Positions 1 through 9,137 of a stretch of 64,000 nt of DNA are shown here, piece by piece (within the stretch, counting starts at the first letter, position 1; each line of letters begins with the position of its first letter). Both the position numbers and the translations under genes were made by a program. Below the pieces are notes generated by a model. It saw only the letters and a list, made by a program, of their open reading frames with translations. It was not told where the DNA came from and ran no database searches. The DNA is taken from positions 62,001-126,000 of the forward strand of contig JAEXDA010000043.1 in the NCBI GenBank assembly GCA_023401925.1. The letters are read 5' to 3'. The DNA comes from Bacillota bacterium. Lineage in GTDB: Bacteria > Bacillota > UBA4882 > UBA8346.

Positions 1-49
1 CACCACACAGGATAAGTGGGTATTTTACTCGGACGAAGGTGGTCGGTAA
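1..49 (+). CDS. C-terminal tail of a sugar ABC transporter permease (partial)
   Basis: An open frame enters the window and reads TTQDKWVFYSDEGGR before a TAA at 47-49. A short hydrophilic tail of this kind is usual at the end of MalF-type permeases. A MalG-type permease starts four bases later, the standard order in CUT1 sugar importers. The identity is inferred from context because only 15 residues are visible. Confidence 0.5.
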   Translation, partial: TTQDKWVFYSDEGGR

Positions 50-52
50 ATC

Positions 53-943
53 ATGGCCAGACAACAGACTTATACACCTAGCCTGGTAGAACAAAGTAAA
101 CGGCGAAGCCGGAGGATCGGTGCCGTCACCCGCCACATCATCCTGACCGTTGTCGCGATGATCATGATATATCCTATTCTTTGGCTGCTGGGGGCGACCT
201 TCAAAACCAACAATGAGATTTTTACATCCATTAATTTTATCCCCAATCACTTTGACTTCACACCTTATATCGAAGGATGGAGAACCCGTACGTCCTATTC
301 ATTTACAACCTTTTTTGGCAATACCTTTGCATTTGTGTTGCCGAAGATCTTTTTTTCACTTGTTACCAGTGCGCTGACGGCTTACGGCTTTGCCCGTTTT
401 GATTTTCCGTTTAAAAAAATACTCTTTTCCCTGTTAATGGCGACGATGTTCCTGCCAGCGGTGGTGACCCGTATTCCGCTCTATTTGCTCTGGAAACAGT
501 TGGGCCTCTTAGACACCTATGTGCCCCTGATCGCCCCGGCTGTCTTTGCCAACGAGCCGTTTTTCGTCTTTTTGCTCGTTCAATTTTTACGTTCTACGCC
601 GACTTATCTGGATGAGGCGGCGACTATCGACGGTTGTAATTCCTTTCAGATTCTCTGGTACACCCTGGTGCCGCTCTTAAAGCCCGCCCTGATCAGTTGT
701 ATCATCTTCCAGTTCGTGTGGAGCTTCAACGACTTTTTAGGACCACTCATTTATGTGACCAGCTTGGAGAAGTATCCAGTGGCCCTGGCTCTGAAAATGT
801 CCATTGATCAAAGCAGCGGTATTGTGCAATGGAACCAAATCTTGGCCATGTCCTTCTTGGCGCTCATACCGGCGCTGGTTTTGTTCTTTACCTGTCAAAA
901 GTATTTTGTCGAAGGCGTTACGACTACGGGCGTGAAAGGATAA
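53..943 (+). CDS. Carbohydrate ABC transporter permease, MalG type
   Basis: Inner-membrane subunit of a CUT1 sugar importer, 296 residues, the usual length. A basic N-terminus (KRRSRR) is followed by a first membrane segment at about 27-48 and five more. The cytoplasmic EAA loop that docks on the ATPase reads EAATIDGCNSFQILWYTLVP near residue 187. The ATG at 53 has GAAGGTGG about ten bases upstream. It follows a partial permease and precedes a carbohydrate esterase by six bases, so this is one operon probably serving an acetylated glycan. The substrate cannot be read from the sequence. Confidence 0.92.
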   Translation: MARQQTYTPSLVEQSKRRSRRIGAVTRHIILTVVAMIMIYPILWLLGATFKTNNEIFTSINFIPNHFDFTPYIEGWRTRTSYSFTTFFGNTFAFVLPKIFFSLVTSALTAYGFARFDFPFKKILFSLLMATMFLPAVVTRIPLYLLWKQLGLLDTYVPLIAPAVFANEPFFVFLLVQFLRSTPTYLDEAATIDGCNSFQILWYTLVPLLKPALISCIIFQFVWSFNDFLGPLIYVTSLEKYPVALALKMSIDQSSGIVQWNQILAMSFLALIPALVLFFTCQKYFVEGVTTTGVKG

Positions 944-949
944 ATTTTT

Positions 950-2920
950 ATGGAATCGATTCCCCAAAAATCACCCTTTACAGTGACGCCCATGGTTTCC
1001 GATCATGCTGTTCTGCAAAGGGACTGCCCTGTTGTGATTCGGGGCGCGGCAACACCGAAAGGGACGGTCAACGTTATAGTACGATCAGAACTTAAAGGGA
1101 CCCTTACCGGATCCACCCGGTCCGACGCCTTCGGCAAGTGGAAACTATCCCTACCAGCGTTTCCGGAGGGAGGTCCCTATGGTTTTATCTTTTCCAGCGG
1201 CGATCAGTTCCTGGCTTTCAAGGATATATACTTCGGAGATGTTTATTTGCTGGCAGGCCAGTCCAATATGGAACTCCCCATGGAGCGGGTAAAATACCGT
1301 TATCCCCAGGATTATCGGATTGGAATCACTCTGGACTCCCAGTCTTCCAGTGAGCGTTCCCCCAGTCAACCAGCCTCCGAACCTGCCGGTGGACTTGGGT
1401 CGGTCCCTGTACGCCAGTTTCTAGTCCCCATCGAATGGGATTTTAATGAGGAACGGTCGGAACTGTCGGGCGGGGAATGGATTTTAGCTACACCACTGGA
1501 TACACGGCGTTTCAGCGCCGTTGGTTTCTTTTTCGCCAAAACCCTCTACGAAACCTACCATATCCCCATTGGATTGATTTTGACCGCTGTAGGAGGGACC
1601 CGCATCCAGTCATGGCTCTCTCGCAAGAAAATGCGGGATTTCCCAGCGGAACTGAACCTGGCGGACCGTTGCTCGAACGACGTTTATGTAAAAAACACGT
1701 CGGCAAGCGACATCCAGCGTATCAAACAGTGGTGGGAAGATTTAGACCACTTGGATCGAGGTATGAAAGGGGCTTCACCTTGGCAAGGGATTACCCTTGA
1801 CACCCCGTGGGACGGGATCGCGAAGCTACAAAATCCCGGCGTTGTCTGGTTTCGTAAAGTGATCGAGATTCCTCCGGAACTGGCGGGAAAACCCGCGCGC
1901 CTATCCCTCGGCACAATTCGTGACGCTGATGTGACCTATTTGAATGGAGTTCGGGTGGGTAATGTCACTTACCAATACCCACCCCGGGAATATGAACTTC
2001 CCGCCGGTTTAGCGGCGGGTTGCAATGAAATCACCATCCGTGTCGCCGCTCTCCACGGGCGGGGAGGTTTTACAAAAGGGAAGAAACGTTGCTTGCTGTG
2101 GGATGGAACCGAGATGGACCTTTCCGATGGTTGGGAATACGCCCGGGGTGCCGACATGCCCCCACTGGCCGAACCAACCTTTTTCGAAAGGATTCCCACC
2201 GGCATGTATCAAGCGATGACTGCCCCGCTTCATGATTTTCCCCTCAAGGGTATTTTATGGTATCAGGGGGAGAGCAACGCCGACCAGGGCGAGGGATATC
2301 CTTCTTATTTTAAGCGTTTGATTGACTTGTGGCGGGAAAAGTGGTGTATACCGGAGCTTCCAGTACTTTTTGTCCAGTTGCCCAATTATGATCTGGAAGA
2401 CGCCGTTCATTGGATAGCATTTCGAGATATGCAAAGGACCCTTACCGCGATTCCTCGCACCGCTATGGTGGTATCCATCGACTGCGGGGAGGAAAACGAT
2501 TTGCATCCGAGGGGGAAAATGCCTATCGGACAACGTTTGGCCTATGCGGCTTTTCAAGAGGTATATGGGGAAAGCGGTGACTGGCTCAGCCCGCTGATTA
2601 CCGGTGTAGAGAAAGGGTGCGAATCTGAAACGTTAATTCTGCAATTCGCCAACGCCGCCGATGGTTTAGAGACCAAAGACGGCAAGGCGCCGGGCGGATT
2701 GGAAATTGAATGGCGAAAGGAGCTAACAGGCGAAGTAACAGTCACCCCTGTCACCGGAAGGATTACCGAAAACCGGGTAATTATACCTCTTGCCGGGTTG
2801 GGGACGAATATCGCCCGGACAATTATTGCCGTGCGCTACGCCTATTCCAATACTCCGAAAGACGCTAACCTTTGTAACAAAAAAGGACTACCGGCGTCGC
2901 CATTTTCCGTAAAACTGTAA
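950..2920 (+). CDS. Sialate O-acetylesterase-like SGNH carbohydrate esterase
   Basis: Predicted to remove O-acetyl groups from a sugar. The SGNH-type blocks are visible: LLAGQSNMELPM near residue 102 (nucleophile Ser in GQSN), GGTRIQSW, ILWYQGESNA near 435, and the Asp-x-His block NDLHPRGKMPIGQRLAYAAF near 515. Residues about 275-390 (LDTPWDG to the CLLWDG region) look like the inserted galactose-binding-like jelly roll typical of sialate O-acetylesterases. There is no signal peptide, so it should act in the cytoplasm on imported sugar. At 656 residues it fits the long members of the family. It is in an operon with a sugar permease upstream and an epimerase downstream. The true substrate may be a plant or microbial acetylated sugar rather than sialic acid. 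Confidence 0.85.
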   Translation: MESIPQKSPFTVTPMVSDHAVLQRDCPVVIRGAATPKGTVNVIVRSELKGTLTGSTRSDAFGKWKLSLPAFPEGGPYGFIFSSGDQFLAFKDIYFGDVYLLAGQSNMELPMERVKYRYPQDYRIGITLDSQSSSERSPSQPASEPAGGLGSVPVRQFLVPIEWDFNEERSELSGGEWILATPLDTRRFSAVGFFFAKTLYETYHIPIGLILTAVGGTRIQSWLSRKKMRDFPAELNLADRCSNDVYVKNTSASDIQRIKQWWEDLDHLDRGMKGASPWQGITLDTPWDGIAKLQNPGVVWFRKVIEIPPELAGKPARLSLGTIRDADVTYLNGVRVGNVTYQYPPREYELPAGLAAGCNEITIRVAALHGRGGFTKGKKRCLLWDGTEMDLSDGWEYARGADMPPLAEPTFFERIPTGMYQAMTAPLHDFPLKGILWYQGESNADQGEGYPSYFKRLIDLWREKWCIPELPVLFVQLPNYDLEDAVHWIAFRDMQRTLTAIPRTAMVVSIDCGEENDLHPRGKMPIGQRLAYAAFQEVYGESGDWLSPLITGVEKGCESETLILQFANAADGLETKDGKAPGGLEIEWRKELTGEVTVTPVTGRITENRVIIPLAGLGTNIARTIIAVRYAYSNTPKDANLCNKKGLPASPFSVKL

Positions 2921-2972
2921 GCCGTTTTTGGGATGAGATCCAGATGGATCGGTAAAAAGGATGGGTTTTTAT

Positions 2973-3950
2973 ATGGAAAAAAATCGGGAAGCAAGGAAGA
3001 ATGCCCTCATTATCGGCGGAAGCGGGGGTCTGAGCGGACGCCTGGCCACTATGGCGCAGGATGAGTATAAGGTGTGGGCGTTGACAAGAGGCTTGCGCCC
3101 GCTGGGGGAAAGTATTCAATCTCTCGTCGCCGATCGTAATGACGAGAATGCCTTTCAGAGTGCGGTTATGGGCGCTGGTATTCAGTGGGACGTTGTATTT
3201 GACTGTATTTGTATGAAGGAGTCCCATGCCCAACAGGACTTGCGAGTATTGCCACAGGTGAGCAAAAGGCTGGTGGTGATTTCCACTGATTCCGTCTACG
3301 ACCCCGCCCATAAGGAAACCCCTCAAACGGAGGAAACAGATTATTATGTAGTGGACGGGAGCGAATTGCCGGAGGGAAGTTATGCGGGGAACAAACGAAA
3401 AATGGAGGAGGTATTTCTACGCTATTGGGAGGAGGAAAAGCAACAAGCAGAACAGGCTTCCTTGGCGGTGACCCTTTTCCGGCCTGGACATATCTACGGA
3501 CCCGGATTTTTTATCGGCTGTTATCCCGAACATAGCCGTCAACAGGAACTGCCCGATCTGATTGCAAAGGGTATGCCTCTATCACTCGTAGCGGGCGGTA
3601 TTTACCTCACCCAGCCGATCTTCGTCGATGACTTCGCTGCGACAATGCTGGACTGCGTAGCCATTCAAAAAACCTTCGGGGAAATCTTTTGTATCGGTGG
3701 TCCAAAGGCGGTTGAAAACCGCATTTACTATGAACTCATCGGTGAGCTTTTGGGAAAACAGGTTACGATAAAGGAAATCCCATTGACCGGCTATGGGAGT
3801 GCCCATCCTGAGTTCATCGGTCATCTCAATCATCGGATTTACGACTTGAGCAAATTGCGCGCGACCGGAGTGCGGTGCCCATCCACCCCGTTAAAGGACG
3901 GGCTGAGGATACATTTGGAATCATTGGGCTATGCGACGGTATGCCTCTAA
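2973..3950 (+). CDS. NAD-dependent epimerase/dehydratase family protein
   Basis: Extended short-chain dehydrogenase fold. The N-terminal NAD loop NALIIGGSGGLSGR, the STDSVYDP strand and the catalytic YxxxK (SYAGNKRKMEE) are all present, and TLFRPGHIYGPG is typical of the family. I prefer ATG 2973 (325 residues) because the AAAAGG ribosome site abuts the ATG at 2961 but is correctly spaced from 2973. It is the third gene of a sugar-import operon and probably oxidises or epimerises a nucleotide-linked or free sugar. The exact reaction is not known. Confidence 0.8.
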   Translation: MEKNREARKNALIIGGSGGLSGRLATMAQDEYKVWALTRGLRPLGESIQSLVADRNDENAFQSAVMGAGIQWDVVFDCICMKESHAQQDLRVLPQVSKRLVVISTDSVYDPAHKETPQTEETDYYVVDGSELPEGSYAGNKRKMEEVFLRYWEEEKQQAEQASLAVTLFRPGHIYGPGFFIGCYPEHSRQQELPDLIAKGMPLSLVAGGIYLTQPIFVDDFAATMLDCVAIQKTFGEIFCIGGPKAVENRIYYELIGELLGKQVTIKEIPLTGYGSAHPEFIGHLNHRIYDLSKLRATGVRCPSTPLKDGLRIHLESLGYATVCL

Positions 3951-4203
3951 ATCGGATGAATGAAATCCTTCATGATATTATAGATGTGTCGCTTTCGGGG
4001 CGTAGCGGAAGATAACGATTTCTGTTAATTAGGATAGCGAATTGCTAAAAAATTGTAACTTATGCGCCTGGGATTTTCAATTTAGTTTCAAAACTTCAGG
4101 TGAGATCGAATTTTATGACTTCGTGAGACTGTTAGATTGTTTGATTTTTTAGATATTGGATTTAGCGGATAGGGGATGTTTTAAAATTAATTTTTTTGAA
4201 AGC
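3951..4203. other. Intergenic, A/T-rich, no gene seen
   Basis: Between the epimerase and the LacI promoter. It is A/T-rich with stops in all frames. I see no clear terminator hairpin and no RNA gene. Confidence 0.5.
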
Positions 4204-4232
4204 TTGACTTTAAAAGATAAAGAATATATTAT
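4204..4232 (+). promoter_or_regulatory. Putative sigma-A promoter of the LacI gene
   Basis: TTGACT at 4204-4209 and TATTAT at 4227-4232 are separated by 17 bases. The operator at 4245-4264 lies at the expected start point, which is consistent with autorepression. Confidence 0.6.
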
Positions 4233-4244
4233 AAAGATGTTAAC

Positions 4245-4264
4245 GATAGACAACGTTTTCTATC
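4245..4264. promoter_or_regulatory. LacI-family operator 1
   Basis: GATAGACAACGTTTTCTATC is a 20-base inverted repeat with one mismatched pair and the central AACGTT of LacI-family sites. It overlaps the predicted start point of the downstream lacI-type gene. A near-identical palindrome lies after that gene at 5328-5345, which argues for one regulator binding both. Catabolite-control (cre-like) binding is an alternative. Confidence 0.75.
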
Positions 4265-4299
4265 ATAGGGATTGGTAGTTCGGTTTTGGAGGTTCTGAT

Positions 4300-5313
4300 G
4301 TGAACAAAACGACAATCAAAGAAGTGGCTAAAAGGGCGAATGTATCATTATCTACCGTATCGAGGGTAATCAACAATAATTATCCGGTCAGTGATAAAGC
4401 CCGGGAAAAAGTTCTTCAATGCATCAAGGATTTAAATTATCAACCCAACGGAATCGCCAGGAGTTTAAAGAATCATAAAACTAATATGATTGGTTTTGTG
4501 GTCGCGGATATCTCCAACCCCTTTTTTATGCAGATAGCCAAAGCCATGGAGAGTGTAATCAGCACGGAAGATCATAGTCTTGTTTTTTGCAGCAGTGATG
4601 GCATACCCCAAAAAGAACAAAAATTGTTGGAAATGCTGAATGAAAAAAGGGTGGAAGCGATTGTTATCGCTTCTTCAGACCCCACGGGTTCTTTTATTAA
4701 ACAATTGGTAGAGCAGGGTATGCCGGTGGTTATGATTGACCGGAAGATTCCGGGTATCAATACGGATGTAATCGTGGAAGACAATTTTGATGCCGCTTAC
4801 CGCCTTACCGAGCATTTGATTAAAAATGGGCATCGCAAGATCGCCATCATTAATGTATCATTAGCTATTAGTGTCGGCATGGAGAGATTTGACGGATTTA
4901 AGGAAGCATTCAAACATTATGGTTTGTCGCTGAAGGATCATCATGTTTTGCAGGGGGGATTTCAACGGCAAGATGCCTTTGAGGCAGTAAAAAAAATGAT
5001 CACCGAAAATAAAGACGATATCCCGACCGCCTTGTTTTGCTCTAATAACATCATGGCCGAGGGCGCTATTATTGCTCTTCGCGAATTTGGCTTAAAAATT
5101 CCGGAGGATATTTCCTTAGTTTCTTTTGGATCAAAGGATTTATTGGATTTGATTGAACCCAAGCTGACTATCGCATCTCAAAATACTTATGCGATGGGAA
5201 GCAAGGCTGGGCAGATTATTTTAAACAGGCTCAGTAGTCATTATCCATATGATTATAAAGAATATGTCATTGTCTCAGAAATTCTCATCCGGGATTCCGT
5301 AAAGGCGCTATAA
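4300..5313 (+). CDS. LacI family transcriptional regulator
   Basis: DNA-binding repressor of 337 residues, full family length. The N-terminal helix-turn-helix and hinge read TIKEVAKRANVSLSTVSRVI and continue to YQPNGIARSLK. The rest is the periplasmic-binding-protein-like effector domain (IGFVVADISNPFF, MIDRKIPG, ALFCSNNIMAEGA). The start is GTG 4300 with GGAGG seven bases upstream; an overlapping ATG is immediately followed by a stop. It is flanked by two matching operators, so it most likely represses itself and the following NitT-type transporter/aldolase/kinase operon. The inducer is unknown. Confidence 0.93.
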   Translation: MNKTTIKEVAKRANVSLSTVSRVINNNYPVSDKAREKVLQCIKDLNYQPNGIARSLKNHKTNMIGFVVADISNPFFMQIAKAMESVISTEDHSLVFCSSDGIPQKEQKLLEMLNEKRVEAIVIASSDPTGSFIKQLVEQGMPVVMIDRKIPGINTDVIVEDNFDAAYRLTEHLIKNGHRKIAIINVSLAISVGMERFDGFKEAFKHYGLSLKDHHVLQGGFQRQDAFEAVKKMITENKDDIPTALFCSNNIMAEGAIIALREFGLKIPEDISLVSFGSKDLLDLIEPKLTIASQNTYAMGSKAGQIILNRLSSHYPYDYKEYVIVSEILIRDSVKAL

Positions 5314-5327
5314 TTTTTTTTCCAAAA

Positions 5328-5345
5328 ATAGAAAACGTTTTCTAT
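5328..5345. promoter_or_regulatory. LacI-family operator 2
   Basis: ATAGAAAACGTTTTCTAT is a perfect 18-base palindrome, 36 bases before the permease start. It shares the AACGTTTTCTAT half with operator 1 at 4245-4264, so it should be the main control site of the 5382-11060 operon. Confidence 0.8.
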
Positions 5346-5381
5346 CAATTTACAATAAAGACAAGAAAGGAGCTATGATAC

Positions 5382-6197
5382 ATGCCTAACGATCAACAAC
5401 AGCTGCAACGGCGAAGGAAAGAAGGTTTATTTTCCATGGAAAGCATAAACAATGGGATGATACTTTTATTATCATTCGGCGTGCTGTTGCTGTTATGGAG
5501 CATGATTTCTGCATTTCCCGAAATCAGTACGATTATTGTCAGCCCAGTTAAGGTTTTTAAGGCCTTCATAACCGATGTCGCCAACGGAAAATTGCTGGGA
5601 AACATCAAGGTCAGTTTAATTCGAGTTTTCGGTGGTTTTATACTTGGAGTCATTGCTTCGATCCCGGTTGCTTTTTTATTAGGGTGGTACCGGCCATTTC
5701 GCAGGATTGTCGAGCCCTGGATCCAATTTTTTAGAACCATCCCTCCCATTGCTCTTATTCCACTTGTCATTGTAATATTCGGTATTGGCACTTCAGCTAA
5801 AATCGCGATCATCTTTTTTGCCGTTTTTTTGGTCATGGTGGTGACGATTTATCAAGGTGTCAGAAATGTCGATGTTACTTTGATAAAAGCTGCCAGAGTG
5901 CTTGATGCTAACGATAAGGACATCTTCTTAAATGTGGTTGTACCTGCCTCCTTCCCCTATATTTTGGTCGGTATTCGTTTGGGGTTGGCCACAGCGCTAA
6001 CCACACTGGTTGCCGCCGAATTAACCGGCGCTTCTCAAGGATTGGGAAACATGATTCAGGAAGCAGCCCTTACTTTTGCTATGGATGAAGTTATTTTAGG
6101 AATCATCACCATTGGGGTCATCGGTTTTATTTTAGATAAAATCGTATTATTTCTTGAACGGAAATTAACAGGGTGGCAGGAGGTGCATAACCGATGA
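5382..6197 (+). CDS. NitT/TauT-family ABC transporter permease
   Basis: Inner-membrane subunit of a nitrate/sulfonate/taurine/thiamine-precursor type importer, 271 residues with about six membrane segments. The EAA-like loop, IKAARVLDANDKDIFLNVVV, follows the SsuC/TauC pattern rather than the sugar-permease pattern. AAAGGAG precedes the ATG. It overlaps the ATPase gene by four bases (ATGA), so the two are translationally coupled. Its placement behind a LacI gene and in front of aldolase and sugar-kinase genes is unusual for this family. Confidence 0.9.
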   Translation: MPNDQQQLQRRRKEGLFSMESINNGMILLLSFGVLLLLWSMISAFPEISTIIVSPVKVFKAFITDVANGKLLGNIKVSLIRVFGGFILGVIASIPVAFLLGWYRPFRRIVEPWIQFFRTIPPIALIPLVIVIFGIGTSAKIAIIFFAVFLVMVVTIYQGVRNVDVTLIKAARVLDANDKDIFLNVVVPASFPYILVGIRLGLATALTTLVAAELTGASQGLGNMIQEAALTFAMDEVILGIITIGVIGFILDKIVLFLERKLTGWQEVHNR

Positions 6198-6991
6198 CGG
6201 GTGAACTCGAAAACTCAAGCATTGAGATTGAGATAAGGGATGTCACCAAGGTCTATGAAGGCCGAAGCGGCCCCAGCATAGCTTTGGATACGGTTAACCT
6301 CGACTTGATACATAATGAATTTGTGACGGTAGTCGGCCCCAGCGGTTGTGGGAAGACGACATTACTCAATATTATCGCCGGTTTATTGGAACCTAGCACC
6401 GGCCATGTGAAAATAGGCGGAAAAGTTGTAACCGGTCCCGGGAAAGGTAAAGGGGTCGTATTTCAACAGTATGCTTTGTTTCCGTGGATGACGGTTCTTG
6501 AAAATGTGAAATTTGGACTTAAGTTGAAACATGTTCCCGAAAAAGAATCCACTGCAATTGCCGAAAGCTATATCGAATTGGTTGGGTTAAAAGAGTTTCG
6601 TAGCGCCTATCCCAAGGAACTATCCGGTGGGATGAAACAGCGGGTCGCCATCGCTAGGGCTTATGCTGCAAAACCATCCGTTTTGTTATTGGATGAGCCG
6701 TTTGGTGCTTTGGATGCTCAGACCCGGGCCCAATTGCAGGAGAATCTTTTAAATACCTGGGCCAAAGAAAAGAAAACCTGCTTTTTTATTACCCATGATG
6801 TTGAAGAAGCGGTATTGCTCGCGCAACGAGTTATTTTAATGAGCGCCCGTCCGGGGAGGATTAAAGAGCTCATTGATATTGACCTGCCTTATCCCAGAAA
6901 CCAGCAATTGAAATTGACTAAGGAATTTAATGAAATAAAAAACCTTTTATGGTCGAAGGTTTATGAAGAATATTTGGACCATGCAAAGTAA
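6194..6991 (+). CDS. NitT/TauT-family ABC transporter ATPase
   Basis: Energises the importer. Walker A GPSGCGKTT lies near residue 47, Q-loop FQQYALFPW near 93, signature LSGGMKQR near 143, Walker B LLLDEPFGALD near 163 and H-loop ITHDVEEA near 195. At 265 residues it has the usual SsuB/TauB length. It overlaps the permease stop by four bases and is followed by a stem-loop and the binding-protein gene. Confidence 0.93.
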   Translation: MTGELENSSIEIEIRDVTKVYEGRSGPSIALDTVNLDLIHNEFVTVVGPSGCGKTTLLNIIAGLLEPSTGHVKIGGKVVTGPGKGKGVVFQQYALFPWMTVLENVKFGLKLKHVPEKESTAIAESYIELVGLKEFRSAYPKELSGGMKQRVAIARAYAAKPSVLLLDEPFGALDAQTRAQLQENLLNTWAKEKKTCFFITHDVEEAVLLAQRVILMSARPGRIKELIDIDLPYPRNQQLKLTKEFNEIKNLLWSKVYEEYLDHAK

Positions 6992-7021
6992 GACCGGAAC
7001 AGTGCTAAGTAATGGATCAAT

Positions 7022-7038
7022 CACCGGTTCGGCCGGTG
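7022..7038 (+). other. Intercistronic stem-loop
   Basis: CACCGG (7022-7027) and CCGGTG (7033-7038) close a five-base loop, TTCGG. No T-tract follows. It sits just before the binding-protein gene and may stabilise or partition the operon mRNA. Confidence 0.5.
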
Positions 7039-7078
7039 TCTGATTAATAAACCAAAGCAAAAAGGAAGGGTGGTTGTA

Positions 7079-8143
7079 ATGAAAAAAAGAAATCTGTGGA
7101 TCGGAAGTAAAATTTTATTTTTGATTTTGCTCGTTACTTGTGTGACGGGGATTGTAGAAGGGCGCGACAATGACAAAACGGCTGAAAAGACACAGGCTAA
7201 AGAGGTAATTGGCATTAAGGTAGCCTATCATCCCCATCTGGTTGGATTGGGGGCAATTTTAGCAGCAGAGAAGCAAGGCTATTTTAAACAAGAAAATCTT
7301 GAAGTTGAACTGGTAAAATTCACTGCCGGACCCCCGGAAATTGCGGCAATGATTTCCGGTGATATCGATATCGGATATTTGGGTGTGGGAGCCCACATAT
7401 TCGGTCCGAAAAAACAATGCGTGATGATTACTATGGACTGCACTGATTTGAGTAGTGAAATCATGGTCACCAAAAAATCCGGAATCAAGTCGATCAAGGA
7501 TCTGAAGGGAAAGACCATCGGAATTACCAAAGGAACAACCTCGGAATTGTTTTTGAGTTTGGCTCTAAAACGGGCGAAAATCGCTCCTTCGCAAGTGGAG
7601 ATTGTCAATATGGATGCCGCCGGGAAAGTAGCCGCCTTCATGACCAACAAAATCGACGGCATTTCCATCGAATCGCCCTATACGGATCAGATTCGGAAGA
7701 ACAATCCGGAAAATACGGTAACCATTCAGACTTCAAAAGACTTTTTACCCAAAGCGGTTTTTCCGAACAGTTGGATTACTACGCCGAGGTTTTTAGCAAA
7801 TCCAAAGAATCAGGAAGCAACGGTCAGATTTTTAAAGTGCCTACTGAAGGGTCAACAATACCGGGTTGACCATATGAATGAAACCGTAAGTCTGGTTGCC
7901 GATTATTTGCAGCAGCCCAAGGAAGTTATCGGCAGTCTGGTTGAAAAGACCAATTTCATGGATAATCGTAGCGTAGAGAAGATATTTGCAAACGGAACGG
8001 CGCTGAAATGGTACGAGGCTCAAGAAAAAATGTTTATCGATGCCGGTTTGCTGGATAATTTCGTACCGGCGAAGGAATTTGTCAAATCCCAATATCTTAT
8101 GGAAGCCTTTAAAGAACTCCGGATGGAAAATAAAAGCGAATAG
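7079..8143 (+). CDS. NMT1/SsuA-like ABC transporter substrate-binding protein
   Basis: Exported receptor for the NitT-type importer. The N-terminus MKKRNLWIGSKILFLILLV is a signal sequence. The mature part has the NMT1/SsuA pattern: ALAAEKQGYF-like LAAEKQGYFKQENLEVEL, then AAMISGDIDIGYLGVGAH, then DLKGKTIGITKGTTSE. ATG 7079 is preferred to the GTG at 7070 because AGGAAGG is correctly spaced from it. The ligand cannot be deduced. Homologues bind sulfonates, nitrate, pyrimidine or polyamine-like molecules, while the neighbouring aldolase and kinase suggest a sugar-like ligand. Confidence 0.88.
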   Translation: MKKRNLWIGSKILFLILLVTCVTGIVEGRDNDKTAEKTQAKEVIGIKVAYHPHLVGLGAILAAEKQGYFKQENLEVELVKFTAGPPEIAAMISGDIDIGYLGVGAHIFGPKKQCVMITMDCTDLSSEIMVTKKSGIKSIKDLKGKTIGITKGTTSELFLSLALKRAKIAPSQVEIVNMDAAGKVAAFMTNKIDGISIESPYTDQIRKNNPENTVTIQTSKDFLPKAVFPNSWITTPRFLANPKNQEATVRFLKCLLKGQQYRVDHMNETVSLVADYLQQPKEVIGSLVEKTNFMDNRSVEKIFANGTALKWYEAQEKMFIDAGLLDNFVPAKEFVKSQYLMEAFKELRMENKSE

Positions 8144-8163
8144 CTAAGGCTGGGATTTTTATT

Positions 8164-8202
8164 GGATGGATTGGGGGGATCATTTGTTTCCCCCTTCCAT
8201 CC
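8164..8202 (+). other. Long intercistronic hairpin
   Basis: GGATGGA (8164-8170) plus GGGGGA (8174-8179) pair with TCCCCC (8189-8194) plus TCCATCC (8196-8202). No T-tract follows, so it is more likely an mRNA-stabilising or partial-attenuation element downstream of the binding-protein gene than a full terminator. Confidence 0.55.
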
Positions 8203-8237
8203 CGGTTTGAACCTCGTGCAGAAGATAGGAGTTTGGG

Positions 8238-9137
8238 ATGGAATTAATAGACGATCAGCAGTTTATGGAATTGCTGAAAAACGGATCATGGACGGATCAA
8301 GTTCTTCCCCAATCGTTGACTTTCATTGAAGATCAACTTTTAACCACTGCGCCAAAGGGGAAAAACATAGTAATGGATGTTTATTATCGGGAAAAAAATC
8401 CCCTTTTCCCTCGGCCCGCAGTGGTTTTCCTGCATGGAGGGGGGTTTTGGAGCGGAGATAAGCGGCAATTTTGGCCTCAAGCTTCTTTTTTGGCCTTACA
8501 ATATAATTTCTTTGCTGTTTCGGTCAATTATCGTTTAAGCGGGGATGCTTCCTTTCCGGCAGCATTATGGGATGTTAAATGTGCAATTCGTTGGGTGCGA
8601 TCGGTAAGCGAAAGTTATCATATTGACCCTCAAAAGATCGCTTTGATAGGAGGTTCTCCCGGAGGTCAACTCGCGGCTATGGCGGGAGTGACGAATGGAG
8701 TTCAAGCATATGAAGGAAACGGTGGTTATGGTGGTTTTGCAAGCGATGTGAATCTGGCGATCATTTTTAACGGGGTTTTGGATTTTATCAGTTTTCTGAA
8801 AACCGCTCCTGGCGAAAAAGACCATGTTCAGCAATATTTGGGCGGAACTCTGGAACTGGCCCCGGAAAGGTACCAGGAAGCTTCGCCCCTTTCGCGAGTG
8901 GGCTTTGGGGCCCCACCGATGCTTTTGTTACATGGCAGGGATGATACAGTGATTCCTTGGGAAAACTCGGCCCGGATGGTTGAAAAACTTAATAAACTGG
9001 GAATTCCATCGGAAATGGAACTTTTTGACGAAAAAGGACATGGTTGGTTCAACCAGCCTGCGGAAGTGATAGAAACCTTGAAGCGGATTGAGCCGTTTAT
9101 CGCTAAACATTTTGGTTTACCAAAGGAGGGTTGTTAA
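8238..9137 (+). CDS. Alpha/beta hydrolase (HSL/BD-FAE-like esterase)
   Basis: Cytoplasmic esterase of 299 residues. The oxyanion motif FLHGGGFW lies near residue 66, the nucleophile elbow GGSPGG near 139 (Ser), the acid region GRDDTVIPW near 235 and the His in KGHGWFN near 268. The fold resembles bifunctional acetylxylan/feruloyl esterases. It lies between the importer and the aldolase/kinase pair, so it probably deacylates the imported compound before phosphorylation. Its stop codon overlaps the aldolase ATG by one base (TAATG). Confidence 0.85.
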   Translation: MELIDDQQFMELLKNGSWTDQVLPQSLTFIEDQLLTTAPKGKNIVMDVYYREKNPLFPRPAVVFLHGGGFWSGDKRQFWPQASFLALQYNFFAVSVNYRLSGDASFPAALWDVKCAIRWVRSVSESYHIDPQKIALIGGSPGGQLAAMAGVTNGVQAYEGNGGYGGFASDVNLAIIFNGVLDFISFLKTAPGEKDHVQQYLGGTLELAPERYQEASPLSRVGFGAPPMLLLHGRDDTVIPWENSARMVEKLNKLGIPSEMELFDEKGHGWFNQPAEVIETLKRIEPFIAKHFGLPKEGC